NCBI GenBank assembly: GCA_029001845.1
Contig: JAREWP010000033.1
Coordinates: 62,001 to 126,000 of the forward strand
Direction of reading: 5' to 3'
DNA length: 64,000 nucleotides
Origin: Candidatus Magnetocorallium paracelense
GTDB taxonomy: Bacteria; Nitrospirota; Thermodesulfovibrionia; Thermodesulfovibrionales; Magnetobacteriaceae
Made by a program: the position numbers and the translations under genes. A model generated the notes under the pieces. That model had not been told where the DNA came from. It made no database searches and saw only the letters and a program-made list of their open reading frames with translations. Below, in pieces: positions 7,798 through 17,277 of this stretch. The first letter of the stretch is position 1. Every line of letters starts with the position of its first letter.

Positions 7798-8523
7798 TTA
7801 TTTTATGTTTACATCTGCTGCTTCAAAATCCGACAGCCATACTTCATACATTATGTCGTCATATTCAAAACAGGGAATATATATTCGATTTGAGGAAAGG
7901 TCATATGTGCTTACACACTCGCCCTCTGCGGCAGCAGCGGAACATCCGTTGGAATAAACAGCCGATCCTTGGGGAGTTTCAGGGCACTCGTCAAGGGTAT
8001 CTATAACGCCGTCGCTGTCAGAGTCTGCGATATCGGTGTTGCAAGTCTCTTCATCCAGAGAATCGTATTCCACAATATATCCGTTATTGTCTTCCCACAT
8101 ACAGTGGATATCGTTCCACTCGTACCTGATATTATAGTAATGCAGACAATTTTCAAGATATTCTCCATTCGGCTCTTCCGGGGACCAATTCGTAAAGCTC
8201 CACTCCTCACCGGTGATCCAGGCCCAATCTCCATCTGACTCTTCGTCCGTACCGCCTAACCAATAATCATCACCTTCTCCTATGCCCACATTATCGTATA
8301 CCCAGATATTTTCGTCGCTCGATGTTATAGTAGCCAGATAGCCGCCCGCCTCTTCTGCAAAAGTTTTTGCAGTATACCAGTCTATTCCGTAATCTTGTAC
8401 GCGCTCATACCAATGTCCGTTGCCGCCATCCTCTGTCTTCCATTGAATATGTTTGGCGCTTGATGTGCCGGAGATTATTAATACTAATCCCAATACAACT
8501 ATCAGGATGTTTAAGGGCTTCAT
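7798..8523 (-). CDS. Secreted C-type lectin domain protein
   Basis: The 241-residue protein has a signal peptide (residues 1-23), then a C-type lectin fold at about 30-150: WYTAKTFAEEAGGYLATI, WLGGTDEESDGDWAWITGE, NWSPEEPNG and EWNDIHCMWEDNNGYIVEY. The EPN and WND motifs that ligate calcium and bind mannose-type sugars are both present. A thrombospondin type-3-like calcium repeat follows (DSDSDGVIDTLDECPETPQG, about 167-190), and the protein ends with a short cysteine-containing domain. It heads an operon with the 325-residue secreted protein. It probably binds glycans outside the cell, for adhesion, matrix or prey/host contact; the actual ligand cannot be told from sequence. Confidence 0.85.
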   Translation of the reverse strand: MKPLNILIVVLGLVLIISGTSSAKHIQWKTEDGGNGHWYERVQDYGIDWYTAKTFAEEAGGYLATITSSDENIWVYDNVGIGEGDDYWLGGTDEESDGDWAWITGEEWSFTNWSPEEPNGEYLENCLHYYNIRYEWNDIHCMWEDNNGYIVEYDSLDEETCNTDIADSDSDGVIDTLDECPETPQGSAVYSNGCSAAAAEGECVSTYDLSSNRIYIPCFEYDDIMYEVWLSDFEAADVNIK

Positions 8524-8734
8524 ACTTTAATCTACCTCCTTAATATATCGACTAAGTACTTAAATTATAAAATAAAATATCCCTTGAAATCTAAAAAAAA
8601 AAAAGTGTGGAGTTTCCGGTTATTAAAGCCATTTATGACTTATTTACACACTTTTTCCACAATGAGGTTTCAAGTTAACGTCCTTCACTGAATATTCAAC
8701 GATCCTTATACCCGAAACCACGACAACTTTACGA

Positions 8735-10183
8735 TCACTCCTCTTTGGCGGCGACTCTTTCCTTTATAATATATGAAAGGCTGAATTTTTCCGGTGAACC
8801 GGGAGCAATTCGTAATGAGATCGAGTTTAGTAAGGGTTCGACTTCGATCTTGCCTGACTGACTGAAATCGGAGATGTCGATTTTTTTGGAATAAATCGTA
8901 GATATCTTTTCCAAAATCAAATTACCGCCTGTTACTGCAATTTTATCGGGTTCTGTCACGATTTCCGTGAGAATCAGATTTTCAGGAAGCTTTCCTGTTA
9001 AATCGGCTTGCAAAGGAATTTCCTTTGTAGTAGCAATATCAATGGTAGCCTCGACAACAGGGGGGGTCACTTTTTTTAAAAAAATACCTGGAGGAAGCTT
9101 GATTGTGTCCAAAGTGATTGGAAAGGTATTCAGTCCGACAACAGCTTTATCGAGGTCCAGACGAACACCCACCTGTTCCGGTCTCATTGCCTTAATCAGC
9201 GTTTCGGGACCACTGAGTTGAAGGCTTACTGTATTTACGGAAGTATCAATTATTTCAAGCTTGGAAGCGCGTGTCGTATATTCGACGGGAGTATCCAGTG
9301 TGATAAAGGTATCGGGACCTCTTGAGAAGCTGAACCACAGGGATGTTATAAATATAAAAGAAGCCAAAGCCGCCGCGCATAATTTCAGTGTTTCTTTTTT
9401 AATTTCCCATTTCGCCTTTTCCGATGAACCTGCATGTTTTTGTAATATTCTTACAAGCACATCGTCATCTGTAATTTCTGTAAAATCGGCGTCTTTGGCG
9501 GCTGCTACTTTGCCGCTCTCCTCCGATACGACAAGAATCAGCGCATCCGATATCTCGGCCAGACCAAGTGCGGCGCGGTGGCGTGTTCCGTAGCGAAGCG
9601 GCAGGTCACTGCGGTGAGACAATGGAAGTATCACTCCTACTTCCGAAATCCTGGTTCCCTGGATAATTGCCGCACCGTCGTGGACAGGGCTGCTGTTTAA
9701 AAAAACAGAGGTAATCATCTCTCCTGATAATAATCCGTTCCAGGGTATGCCCGGTTGTACAAAATCGCCGGGATTGTCTCTTGCCGGGAATACCAGTAAT
9801 GCGCCGATGTGCTTTTTCGATAACGCATTAATACTCTTAACGATGACTTCAACAGGAGTTAAGTCCCCTTTATGTGAGAATCCCCATAAAAAGGTTTGAA
9901 AATTTTTACCCTGAAGAACGTTCCGTATTTCATTTCTGAAAACGATGATAATAATAAGAGCAGCAACCGCCATAATACCTCTCAGCGCCCAACTGGTTAA
10001 AATAAGACCGAGGGAGATGGCGAATTGTTGAAATATCCAGAGCACGGCAATCCCTGCTATTACACGAAAGGCATAGGTGTCTCGAAAGATCACATATAAT
10101 CTGAATAAAATATAGCTTAATAGCAGGATATCCACAATATCCTGCCATCTGATGCTTGCAATAGAGGATAAAAACATTTCCAT
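8735..10183 (-). CDS. cdaA: Membrane diadenylate cyclase fused to YbbR domains
   Basis: The 482-residue product joins two proteins that are usually separate. Residues 1-90 hold three transmembrane helices like CdaA. Residues 95-240 form the DAC catalytic domain, with the DGA motif (PVHDGAAIIQG), the RHR motif (GTRHRAALGLAEISDA) and LVVSEESGKV. This domain makes c-di-AMP from two ATP. A fourth membrane helix at about 268-288 is followed by two YbbR-type beta domains (about 295-375 and 380-465), which are exported and match CdaR, the regulator of CdaA in Firmicutes. The gene follows two secreted-protein genes with short spacing. c-di-AMP normally controls potassium and osmotic balance; here the extracytoplasmic sensor is covalently fixed to the cyclase. 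Confidence 0.92.
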   Translation of the reverse strand: MEMFLSSIASIRWQDIVDILLLSYILFRLYVIFRDTYAFRVIAGIAVLWIFQQFAISLGLILTSWALRGIMAVAALIIIIVFRNEIRNVLQGKNFQTFLWGFSHKGDLTPVEVIVKSINALSKKHIGALLVFPARDNPGDFVQPGIPWNGLLSGEMITSVFLNSSPVHDGAAIIQGTRISEVGVILPLSHRSDLPLRYGTRHRAALGLAEISDALILVVSEESGKVAAAKDADFTEITDDDVLVRILQKHAGSSEKAKWEIKKETLKLCAAALASFIFITSLWFSFSRGPDTFITLDTPVEYTTRASKLEIIDTSVNTVSLQLSGPETLIKAMRPEQVGVRLDLDKAVVGLNTFPITLDTIKLPPGIFLKKVTPPVVEATIDIATTKEIPLQADLTGKLPENLILTEIVTEPDKIAVTGGNLILEKISTIYSKKIDISDFSQSGKIEVEPLLNSISLRIAPGSPEKFSLSYIIKERVAAKEE

Positions 10184-10235
10184 CAGAGTTTCTTTTCGAT
10201 AAAGTATCGAGAATTTACCGGAGGGACTTCATTGT

Positions 10236-10664
10236 CTACTCCGTTATGCTGAACCTTAATATTTTCAGAAGCTTTCCTTTGTCATCATAAATCTCGACAC
10301 GCCACGGCCCGATATCGGTCTCACGAAGCTGAATACTGCTGTATGTAGACCAGCGAGGGGGGTAAAGAAGAAGCCTCTTTTTTGTGCTGAGCTTATCTTT
10401 GTAATACCATTTATGGTATATATATGTTTTTCGGGGAACAGGATCAAAGGAGGTAAAACATGAGACCTTCCCAATGGCAGTGGAAAAAACCACAGCCTCG
10501 TTATGGGGAGTATAATCTTTGATTGCTTCACACATGGAAGCATGATCGAGTGTGAGAAATTGTGAATCCTGGTGTAAGGCGAAATATGTCTCCTTCTCTT
10601 CCGAAAAGGCTGAGGAAAACAAAGCAAGTACAATACATATCGGCAATAGGATAGTATATTTCAT
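10236..10664 (-). CDS. Secreted DUF2914-like protein
   Basis: The 142-residue product has a signal peptide (residues 1-21). The remainder matches the DUF2914 pattern: an early EAVVFSTAIGKVSCFTSF, a central YIYHKWYYKDKL, and a final IGPWRVEIYDDKGKLLKILRF. This domain is found in periplasmic parts of predicted membrane or redox proteins of unknown function. The start is two bases after the stop of the preceding small secreted-protein gene, so the two are translationally linked, and cdaA follows after about 50 bases. A role in envelope homeostasis upstream of c-di-AMP signalling is only suggested by context. Confidence 0.75.
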   Translation of the reverse strand: MKYTILLPICIVLALFSSAFSEEKETYFALHQDSQFLTLDHASMCEAIKDYTPHNEAVVFSTAIGKVSCFTSFDPVPRKTYIYHKWYYKDKLSTKKRLLLYPPRWSTYSSIQLRETDIGPWRVEIYDDKGKLLKILRFSITE

Positions 10665-10666
10665 CG

Positions 10667-11062
10667 TTAATCTTTAAATAATTTTAGCAATTCTCCCTTG
10701 GGGAGCTTTTGTATGTAACTGAACTTCGGTCTCTTTAAAATCAAAGTGAATCCCTTGTTGTCTTTATCTATCCAAAAACACTCCCACCTGTCATTGCCGG
10801 ATTCGTTTAATATTTTCTCCAACTTGCCGATAGCATTGTATTCAATTTCTATTACCTTGTATTCCCAGTCTCCGATTTTTTTTATATCTTCGTCTATCCA
10901 CTTCAGCGCCTTTTTCCTCAACTCATTATCGTCAGATTTTGCATCATCAAGCGCGCTCTTCAACTTCTCCCAATAATTAGGTTTCACGCTTTTCTCTTCC
11001 GGGAAAGAGAGGCTGACAGATGAAAAAAAGAACAGCAAAAAAAAAGAGACTATTATCTTCAT
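10667..11062 (-). CDS. Small secreted hypothetical protein
   Basis: The 131-residue product has a hydrophobic signal sequence (residues 3-20), then a lysine- and aspartate-rich helical stretch (SALDDAKSDDNELRKKALKW) and a beta-rich end (DRWECFWIDKDNKGFTLILK). No family was recognised; the last part faintly resembles DUF4177-type small beta proteins. It opens a three-gene operon with the DUF2914-like gene and cdaA. Confidence 0.65.
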   Translation of the reverse strand: MKIIVSFFLLFFFSSVSLSFPEEKSVKPNYWEKLKSALDDAKSDDNELRKKALKWIDEDIKKIGDWEYKVIEIEYNAIGKLEKILNESGNDRWECFWIDKDNKGFTLILKRPKFSYIQKLPKGELLKLFKD

Positions 11063-11383
11063 AAATTACAAACGACCGAGGATTTACCGGCATTAAAAAT
11101 AAAAATATTAAAGGTAACTACTTAGGTGTATAGACTGAAGGCTGGAGACTATTAGGTAAAATATGGGTTATCGATAAAAAATCTAAAATTTTTTTTTGAC
11201 CGACACTCCCAAGCCATCAGATTTTTTGCTTCAGTCTTCAGCCTTGTATGCCTTGAGTAATTACGAAAGTTATATTATACAACAATTCTTAAAAACCGCT
11301 CCTAAAAACCTTTTTCGAGGCAGTCGGTTGCCCTGGTCTTTATCGACCGGCTTCTGATAAAATTACATCCTTAGAGGATAGAG
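11063..11383. other. Divergent promoter region with repeat fragments
   Basis: This gap separates the leftward secreted-protein/cdaA operon from the rightward DUF2254 gene, so it should hold both promoters. It contains two facing fragments of the dispersed GCTGAAGGCTG repeat: GACTGAAGGCTGGAGAC near 11131 and CTTCAGTCTTCAGCC near 11230. A TATTAT-like box lies near 11270. Confidence 0.4.
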
Positions 11384-12865
11384 ATGATTTTATTAAAAGA
11401 TAAAACAAATCAAACGGCGATTCCCATAACCGTATTCTCTATTGTCTTTTATATGGGGATAGGATTTTTCTTTTGGGAGTGGGGACTTGAAGTCGATTTT
11501 GAAATCGATGTGCTTGGGAGTTCAAGTCGCCTTGCTCACGGTGTCTTAACAGGTATGTTAACTGTTACCGCCGTTGTTATTTCTCTTGCTTCCAATCTCT
11601 ATACACCGAGACTGGCGAAGCTGTATGTCAAGCATCCCGTTGTTGTAGGCAGTGTCGGTTTTATTCTCTTTGCTCACCTTATTCTGATTCTCGATAATCT
11701 GATTACACCGGAACATCCCTGGTATCGTGCTGTTTTAAGCCTTTCCTTCTTCGTAAGCTGTTTGTCCGTCACGGTGATGCTCCCCTTTTTATATTATGTA
11801 AGCCAGTTATTACGGCCGCTTTTTTTTATGCAGGGCTTGAAAAAGGTATGTGTAAAGGGTCTCAATAATCTTGGAAAAGGGACCATTTCCGAAAAGAGCG
11901 GTATCCAGGTCTTTGACAATATCGATGTCATATCGAATGTAACGTTGACTGCTCTAAAACGTGACGACAGAAAGCTCGTAATTTTGGGTCTCAGAATTTT
12001 GCAGGATATATTAAACGAAACCATAAATAATGTAGATAAAGAAGAAAACAGATGGAGATATCTCCTTGAAGGTTTTTATCTCCCGGGACTCTCCATAGAG
12101 GGCAGAGAATTTTTAAAAATTAAAAACTGCTGGCCCGAAGCGTTTATCTTGGGTAAAAAGATTCAAATCCTAATCGCTTTAAACGAAACACAGCAGGAGA
12201 TCATTCCCGATGAGTGCAGGCATCTGAGAGAATCTCTGGAACTTTGCGTTACACATAAGAATCATAATTTAATCGAAATGCACCAAATGGCCTTTAATAC
12301 GATCACAAGAAGAGCGCTGAACAAAAAAAATCCGGGCATATTCCAGTCCCTTTCCTATAATTACAGACTCCTTGCCGTTATGCTCATAAAAATACCTTTA
12401 CAGCTGCATTCAGTGCTTTCCAGTTGGTTTTATTATGCCGGCCTTGCTAAAAAGAACGATATAGACTTCGGCTATGAAACCGTTGTATACGACTCGGCAA
12501 GGCTGCTTTTGCATATAGCGGGAATCGAAATGAAATATGCGATGGATATGTATAGATATTATATCGAAGAGTTTTGGCAGAACTCTGTAGAAAAAGACGG
12601 GCGTATTAAACAGATTACGATCCGAGCGAGCGTAATCGTTTATTGGGAAGGCAGAGCGCTGGGATTTGACGAACTTTCCGATATTGTGAGAAACAAATTC
12701 CTCGACAATGACGATGAACACAAAGACTATCTCAAGGGTATTCTTTCTATTAATTCTCCAATGCACTGGGAGTTTAACGATCGTTTTATTCGTTTCACCT
12801 ATTTATCTGACGAAGCCATAAACGAATCGAGAAGTTTCTATTCATATATAGACGGACTCAGATAA
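11384..12865 (+). CDS. DUF2254-like membrane protein
   Basis: The 493-residue product has four hydrophobic segments in the first 150 residues: about 15-32, 50-70 with LTGMLTVTAVVISLASNLYTPRLAKLY, 85-103 and 112-136. The serine-rich second helix followed by a PR motif is characteristic of DUF2254 predicted membrane proteins. The remaining 340 residues are a soluble helical region, with LRILQDILNETINNVDKEEN near residue 206 and further helices to the end. The function of the family is unknown. It appears to be a single gene with its own promoter. Confidence 0.7.
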   Translation: MILLKDKTNQTAIPITVFSIVFYMGIGFFFWEWGLEVDFEIDVLGSSSRLAHGVLTGMLTVTAVVISLASNLYTPRLAKLYVKHPVVVGSVGFILFAHLILILDNLITPEHPWYRAVLSLSFFVSCLSVTVMLPFLYYVSQLLRPLFFMQGLKKVCVKGLNNLGKGTISEKSGIQVFDNIDVISNVTLTALKRDDRKLVILGLRILQDILNETINNVDKEENRWRYLLEGFYLPGLSIEGREFLKIKNCWPEAFILGKKIQILIALNETQQEIIPDECRHLRESLELCVTHKNHNLIEMHQMAFNTITRRALNKKNPGIFQSLSYNYRLLAVMLIKIPLQLHSVLSSWFYYAGLAKKNDIDFGYETVVYDSARLLLHIAGIEMKYAMDMYRYYIEEFWQNSVEKDGRIKQITIRASVIVYWEGRALGFDELSDIVRNKFLDNDDEHKDYLKGILSINSPMHWEFNDRFIRFTYLSDEAINESRSFYSYIDGLR

Positions 12866-12928
12866 GGTTTATTCCAAAAAGTGTTCGCTAATGAGCGCTA
12901 TTTAAACAATAACAATATGGAGGTCATT

Positions 12929-13570
12929 ATGAAACGAACTGTATTAGGTCTATTGGTGTTTTCGTTGATTGCTTTTGTAACAATCAACAGTGCTTCTGCA
13001 TTCCCCTCTACCATTACTCGTTATATTGAGAGATGCAATGCTGTAGAAAACGGAGATCCCAGACTTGCACAGGTGATGTTGGATCATCTTGGAGCATCTT
13101 GTGCAGGGGATAGCTTGTCATATGGCGATATGACTTATGATCTTTCCGACGGGTCGGTGGAAATCTACATAGAGGGCACCCATGCTTTTGTATTGTATGA
13201 GGTATATTGGGTAACCATAGGTATGACAGATGCCGATTCCGAGGCGATTTATGTAGGAAATTTTGTCACCAATATAGATGGTAATTCCGATGGGGAAAAA
13301 CTGCGTGCAATAAATTATGTAGATGATATCGATCTTGCTCCTGCTATCGATGTGCTTGCGAGAAAAGTTGACGGAGGCTATGGAATTAAAACAATAGGCT
13401 GGTTTTTATTTTACAGCAGAGGGCCTTATGCGGAAGACAGTAATAGTAACGGGGTAATAGATGATGACGAGTACAATACCGGAGGCGGAGGGACCAGCGA
13501 ATTGGCGAATCCCGATTTAGGCAGTCTGGCAACAGGTGTTCAATATGTTTCCACGGGCTTGGTAAGGTAA
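12929..13570 (+). CDS. Secreted hypothetical protein
   Basis: The start at 12929 follows a strong GGAGG site seven bases upstream; a longer in-frame start at 12881 would spoil the signal peptide. The 213-residue product has a textbook signal peptide ending ASA (residues 1-24). The mature protein is acidic, with a beta-rich core and a tail containing DSNSNGVIDDDEYNTGGGG, an EF-hand-like or dockerin-like calcium loop. No enzyme motif was seen. A weak hairpin follows the stop. It may be a calcium-binding exported protein; confidence in function is low. Confidence 0.7.
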   Translation: MKRTVLGLLVFSLIAFVTINSASAFPSTITRYIERCNAVENGDPRLAQVMLDHLGASCAGDSLSYGDMTYDLSDGSVEIYIEGTHAFVLYEVYWVTIGMTDADSEAIYVGNFVTNIDGNSDGEKLRAINYVDDIDLAPAIDVLARKVDGGYGIKTIGWFLFYSRGPYAEDSNSNGVIDDDEYNTGGGGTSELANPDLGSLATGVQYVSTGLVR

Positions 13571-13680
13571 GAATTTATTTTTAAAATTGGAATATCTGAT
13601 TCCAACACCTCTAAGTTTTTGTTTTCAAATGAATTGCATACTTGAATCGGGAATTTAATTTATTACCAAAGCACGAATCG

Positions 13681-13704
13681 TCATTCCGGTGAAAACCGGA
13701 ATGA
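13681..13704. repeat. Perfect 10-bp hairpin with GAAA loop
   Basis: TCATTCCGGT and ACCGGAATGA flank the tetraloop GAAA. This hairpin type is common as an interspersed repeat in environmental proteobacterial genomes. There is no T-tract after it, so it is not a clear terminator. Confidence 0.6.
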
Positions 13705-13798
13705 CAGTATTGTATGGTTTTACTTTTGGATGAATCAGTATCAAGTTAGCTTCCTTCGAACAGACTTTTCTTTTTAGGAGAGCCCCATGAAGAAACTT

Positions 13799-13846
13799 CG
13801 GTACGTAGGAGAGGCGAGACGCCTGTCCTACGTACCGTTTTTCTTT
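13799..13846 (+). terminator. Hairpin with T-tract, REP-like
   Basis: Arms of about 18 bases (CGGTACGTAGGAGAGGCG / CGCCTGTCCTACGTACCG, one mismatch) are followed by TTTTTCTTT, as in a factor-independent terminator. The stem belongs to the same GGACAGGCGTCTCGCCTGTCC-like family seen at 29845-29870 and 35518-35548, so it may be a mobile repeat that also stops transcription. Confidence 0.5.
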
Positions 13847-14189
13847 ACTTTGAAATTCCTTTTACATCAAGTTACTTTCCGTGAGACCAGGTCTTCTGAA
13901 AATAGACTAATGCGCATCGGCCTGAAGAGCTGTTTCCTTTCTTCCTTTCATATGCCTGTGGTAATGCTCCTTTTTACTTTAATATGCATGATGGCGCATA
14001 TTTATGAATTATTATTCATACAGCTAAACACCTGATGAACCCGCCTTTATTCAATAACAATATGGCATATTTTTTAATTCAATAAAAAACTGCTTTGTAA
14101 CTACTCAGGAATTCAGGCTGAAGGCTGACCGCTGATAGCTGACTGCTGTTCTTTAGGATAAAACGAATTCTTCAATGGCAAATAAGATA

Positions 14190-14220
14190 TTGACAACATT
14201 GTTAATATTAGTGCTATTAT
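14190..14220 (+). promoter_or_regulatory. Possible promoter of the chemoreceptor gene
   Basis: TTGACA (14190-14195) is followed by GCTATT after 17 bases, or by TATTAT (14215-14220) after 19 bases. The position, about 70 bases upstream of the start codon, is reasonable, but the spacing to the better -10 is not ideal. Confidence 0.3.
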
Positions 14221-14288
14221 TTTAGAGTGATACGACTCTGAGCGATTACATATTTTTCTAATTTTGAAACATAAAGAAGGAGGTAATT

Positions 14289-16418
14289 ATGGGACTTGGT
14301 AACATGAAATTCAAGACGCAATTAATATTCGGTTATGCCGTTATATTAATCGCAATGGCAGTTATTTCATCGACCGTGTACAGCAATGTAAAACACTTGA
14401 TTACAATTTCCGGGTGGGTTGAGCACACACACAAAGTGATAGGAGAGGCGGAAAAGATCGTAGCCTCCCTGGTGGATCAGGAAACCGGAGTCAGAGGATT
14501 TCTGGTAACAGGAATAGAAGAGTATCTGGAACCCTATAACGGAGGTCAGCAGATATTTAGCAAAACCATAACGGCTCTAAAGCAGACTGTCAATGACAAT
14601 CCGGCTCAGGTCAGTCGTCTGGAGAAGGTGGAGGCAATGGCCGGCGACTTGGACAAGGAGTTTTCCGCGGCTGCCATAGAGCTGAGGAGAGTGGTCGTAC
14701 AAGGCGAAAAGGCGGCCATGCACTTTAAGGAGGTGCGGTCCAGGATCATAGGGAAGCAGATATTTGACAGTCTCAGAGGAGTTCTCGGCGGAATCGACAG
14801 TAAGTTTGAAAGGGCTGACGATCTCATGGGAAGGCATCTGATCGCCCTGACCACAATGGATATGGTGAATATGGAGACCGGGCAGAGAGGATTTCTGTTA
14901 ACAGGGCTGGAAGAATCCCTTGAACCCTATCACGGCGGAAAGGAGTCATTAAAAGGACATCTTTCGGAACTGCGCGATTATGTCAATAATTATCCCCATT
15001 TTGGAGTCAGTCTGTCGGACATAGACGAGATAGAGAAGGTGGCGAATTCGTGGATGGAAAAGGCGGCTAATCCTGAAATAGAGGCCCGTCGGGAAATGAA
15101 CAAGGTAAAGGCCTCCATGGACGATATCATTGCCTTTATGGGCAAAGGTACGGGAAAAAAGTATATGGATCAGTTGAGGGTAATGCTCAATGAATTTGTA
15201 ACCATAGAAGCCGGGCTGTTGGATGTGAGGTCAAAGGAAGCGAAAGATACGGCGGACATGACTACCAATATTTCTATATTTGGCACGCTGATAGCGATCG
15301 CCATCGGCATCATCGTCGTCATATTCATCACACGATCTTTAATGGGCCGATTGGGAGGAGAGCCTGCCGTAGTCGTGGATATGGCCAGGAAAATATCGGA
15401 AGGCGATCTGACCATGAAGTTCGATTCGAGCACAAGCAGAGTCGGGTTATATGGCGCTATGGTGGAGATGGTGGAGAAATTGCGAGAGGTAGTAGGAAAC
15501 GTGAGAAGCTCCTCCGATAATGTAGCCTCAGGGAGTACGGAGATCAGTGCGAGTTCACAACAGATGTCTCAGGGAGCAACCGAGCAGGCGGCGGCGGCTG
15601 AAGAGGCGTCCTCATCGATGGAGGAGATGGCTTCCAATATCAGGCAAAACACCGATAACGCCAGGCAAACGGACCAAATCGCTTCAAAGGCGGCCCAGGA
15701 CGCTCAGGAAGGCGGCAAAGCCGTTAGCCAGGCAGTGACGGCAATGAAAGAAATTGCAGACAAAATATCCGTTATTGAAGAGATCGCCAGACAGACGAAT
15801 CTCCTGGCGTTGAATGCCGCGATAGAGGCAGCCAGAGCCGGAGAACATGGCAAAGGGTTTGCCGTTGTCGCCTCTGAGGTAAGAAAGCTCGCAGAACGCA
15901 GTCAGACCGCAGCCGGCGAGATCAACCAGCTGTCGTCATCGAGTATGCAGGTAGCCGAGGAAGCCGGTGTCATGTTGAACAAACTGGTCCCCGATATTCA
16001 GAAGACAGCGGAACTTGTACAGGAGATAACAGCGGCCAGCAACGAACAGAATAGCGGAGCCGAGCAGATAAACAAAGCGATTCAGAATCTGGACAATGTC
16101 ATACAGCAAAACGCCTCGGCGGCGGAAGAGATGTCATCGACCTCTGAGGAGTTGAATTCACAGGCTGAACTGCTTCAGGATGTCATCGCTTTTTTCAGAA
16201 CGGGAAATGAAGGCGCCGGAAGAACCGCAACCGGAAGCGTAAGACAAAAGCCAAAAGCAAAGATCGCCCATATTGCAAAGGCGGGCAGCGAAAAAACACC
16301 TGCAACCAAACACGAAGTAAAGGCGATTTCCCATAAACCCGCCGAAGACGCCGGTATAGATCTCGATATGGATCAAGGCGGAAGCGATGCCGACGACAGC
16401 AGTTTTGAAAGGTATTGA
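14289..16418 (+). CDS. Methyl-accepting chemotaxis protein with tandem CHASE3 domains
   Basis: The 709-residue receptor starts 5 bases after AAGGAGG. Order: membrane helix at about 12-32; two CHASE3 repeats (the first with [20 protein letters not shown] and [20 protein letters not shown], the second with [20 protein letters not shown]); membrane helix at about 328-350; HAMP at 350-400; then the cytoplasmic hairpin. The hairpin tip is [20 protein letters not shown] followed by [21 protein letters not shown] near residues 495-540, the site that contacts CheA and CheW. The C-terminal 70 residues are a flexible K/A-rich then acidic tail without a CheR-binding pentapeptide. No cheA, cheW, cheR or cheB lies nearby, so it must use a remote array. 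A strong terminator follows. Confidence 0.95.
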   Translation: MGLGNMKFKTQLIFGYAVILIAMAVISSTVYSNVKHLITISGWVEHTHKVIGEAEKIVASLVDQETGVRGFLVTGIEEYLEPYNGGQQIFSKTITALKQTVNDNPAQVSRLEKVEAMAGDLDKEFSAAAIELRRVVVQGEKAAMHFKEVRSRIIGKQIFDSLRGVLGGIDSKFERADDLMGRHLIALTTMDMVNMETGQRGFLLTGLEESLEPYHGGKESLKGHLSELRDYVNNYPHFGVSLSDIDEIEKVANSWMEKAANPEIEARREMNKVKASMDDIIAFMGKGTGKKYMDQLRVMLNEFVTIEAGLLDVRSKEAKDTADMTTNISIFGTLIAIAIGIIVVIFITRSLMGRLGGEPAVVVDMARKISEGDLTMKFDSSTSRVGLYGAMVEMVEKLREVVGNVRSSSDNVASGSTEISASSQQMSQGATEQAAAAEEASSSMEEMASNIRQNTDNARQTDQIASKAAQDAQEGGKAVSQAVTAMKEIADKISVIEEIARQTNLLALNAAIEAARAGEHGKGFAVVASEVRKLAERSQTAAGEINQLSSSSMQVAEEAGVMLNKLVPDIQKTAELVQEITAASNEQNSGAEQINKAIQNLDNVIQQNASAAEEMSSTSEELNSQAELLQDVIAFFRTGNEGAGRTATGSVRQKPKAKIAHIAKAGSEKTPATKHEVKAISHKPAEDAGIDLDMDQGGSDADDSSFERY

Positions 16419-16461
16419 CGATTAACGGCTGAGTGTTTTTTTTAATAAAATATCTCTAAAG

Positions 16462-16508
16462 GCCCGGTAAAATCCTCACCTCAGGATTTCACCGGGCTTT
16501 TTCTTTAT
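16462..16508 (+). terminator. Factor-independent terminator after the chemoreceptor gene
   Basis: Arms GCCCGGTAAAATCCT / AGGATTTCACCGGGC with one A-C mismatch and a 6-base loop are followed by TTTTTCTTTAT. It lies about 45 bases after the stop codon, so the chemoreceptor gene is monocistronic. Confidence 0.85.
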
Positions 16509-17277
16509 AATCTCTGCTCAGGTATTTCAACTCTGCATTTTCTGCCCTTAAACCTGCAAACAGTAGTCAGCTGTCAGCCCTCTGTTTTCAACGTTTTGCA
16601 TAAAAACCGGCATATCACTTTTAGTCGCTTATAAGGGAATTTTTTTGAAATTCCCCGGCGTTAGATCAAACCTTTTTGGTTCCGGCTACGCCGGGTTGAG
16701 TGAGGCTATTCTTAACATGACGCTTTGTTTTTTCTCAGCTGACTGCTGATAGCTGACCGCTGACAGCTTTTTTTAGGTTAAATCGCTTTACCCCTTATCC
16801 GGGCAGCTTACCTTTCACGCCTTGTAGTTCACGATCTGACAGCCGGATTTCAGTAGTAATCTTAAACATGCTATAATAGAAATGCACTTTTGCCGGTTTA
16901 GATAATTCAAAAATGCAGTCAGCCATCAGTGCTCCGCCTTTTTATTAAGAAAACTCCTGACACTATTCTACTGACAGATAACGTCTTTAGTTGAGCGGAA
17001 ACAAGTAGAAATCTCAGTTCTCTTGATTTTAAGGAAACAGAATTTACACCATTAGATATTGGAAAGATTTAAAAGAATTGCGCCTTCTTTTAAACCTAAA
17101 AAAAGCATTTAGCTGTCAACGATCAGCAGTCAGCTAAGAAAAATCAATACCTTACGTTAAAAACAAGGTTCACCCAAAAATGATGCGCCTATTGTCAGAC
17201 ACTATGAGGAAAACAGAGAGCTGATAGCTGAATGCTGATGGCTGAATGCTGTTTTTAGGTTAAAGAGATATTCAATT
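16509..17277. other. Intergenic region built of dispersed repeats
   Basis: No gene is convincing here. It contains several copies of the AGCTGACTGCTGATAGCTGA repeat (about 16736-16776 and 17217-17262 in forward sense, 17100-17136 inverted). It also has a TTTAGTCGCTTATAA segment (16619-16634), which is the reverse of a motif repeated at 31000, 33960 and 35450, and a hairpin around GGGAATTTTTTTGAAATTCCCC (16636). A GGTTCCGGCTACGCCGGGTTG segment (16678-16698) recurs near 31170. Confidence 0.55.

Larger units (their letters stand above)
13571..14288. other. Repeat-rich intergenic region before the chemoreceptor gene
   Basis: This 718-base gap holds two separate perfect hairpins, annotated below, a fragment of the dispersed GGCTGACCGCTGATAGCTGA repeat at 14124-14148, and a possible promoter. 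An open frame from 13787 has a ribosome-like AGGAG, but it starts inside a hairpin and resembles no protein, so it was not called. Confidence 0.45.

Noticed and set aside
13787-14035. 82-codon open frame with an AGGAG-like site
   Set aside because: It begins inside a perfect hairpin repeat with a T-tract, has no recognisable protein features, and crosses low-complexity sequence.
14289-16418. Complete chemotaxis gene cluster
   Set aside because: Only the receptor is here; CheY and CheC lie 37 kb away in another operon, and CheA, CheW, CheR, CheB and CheD are absent from the window.
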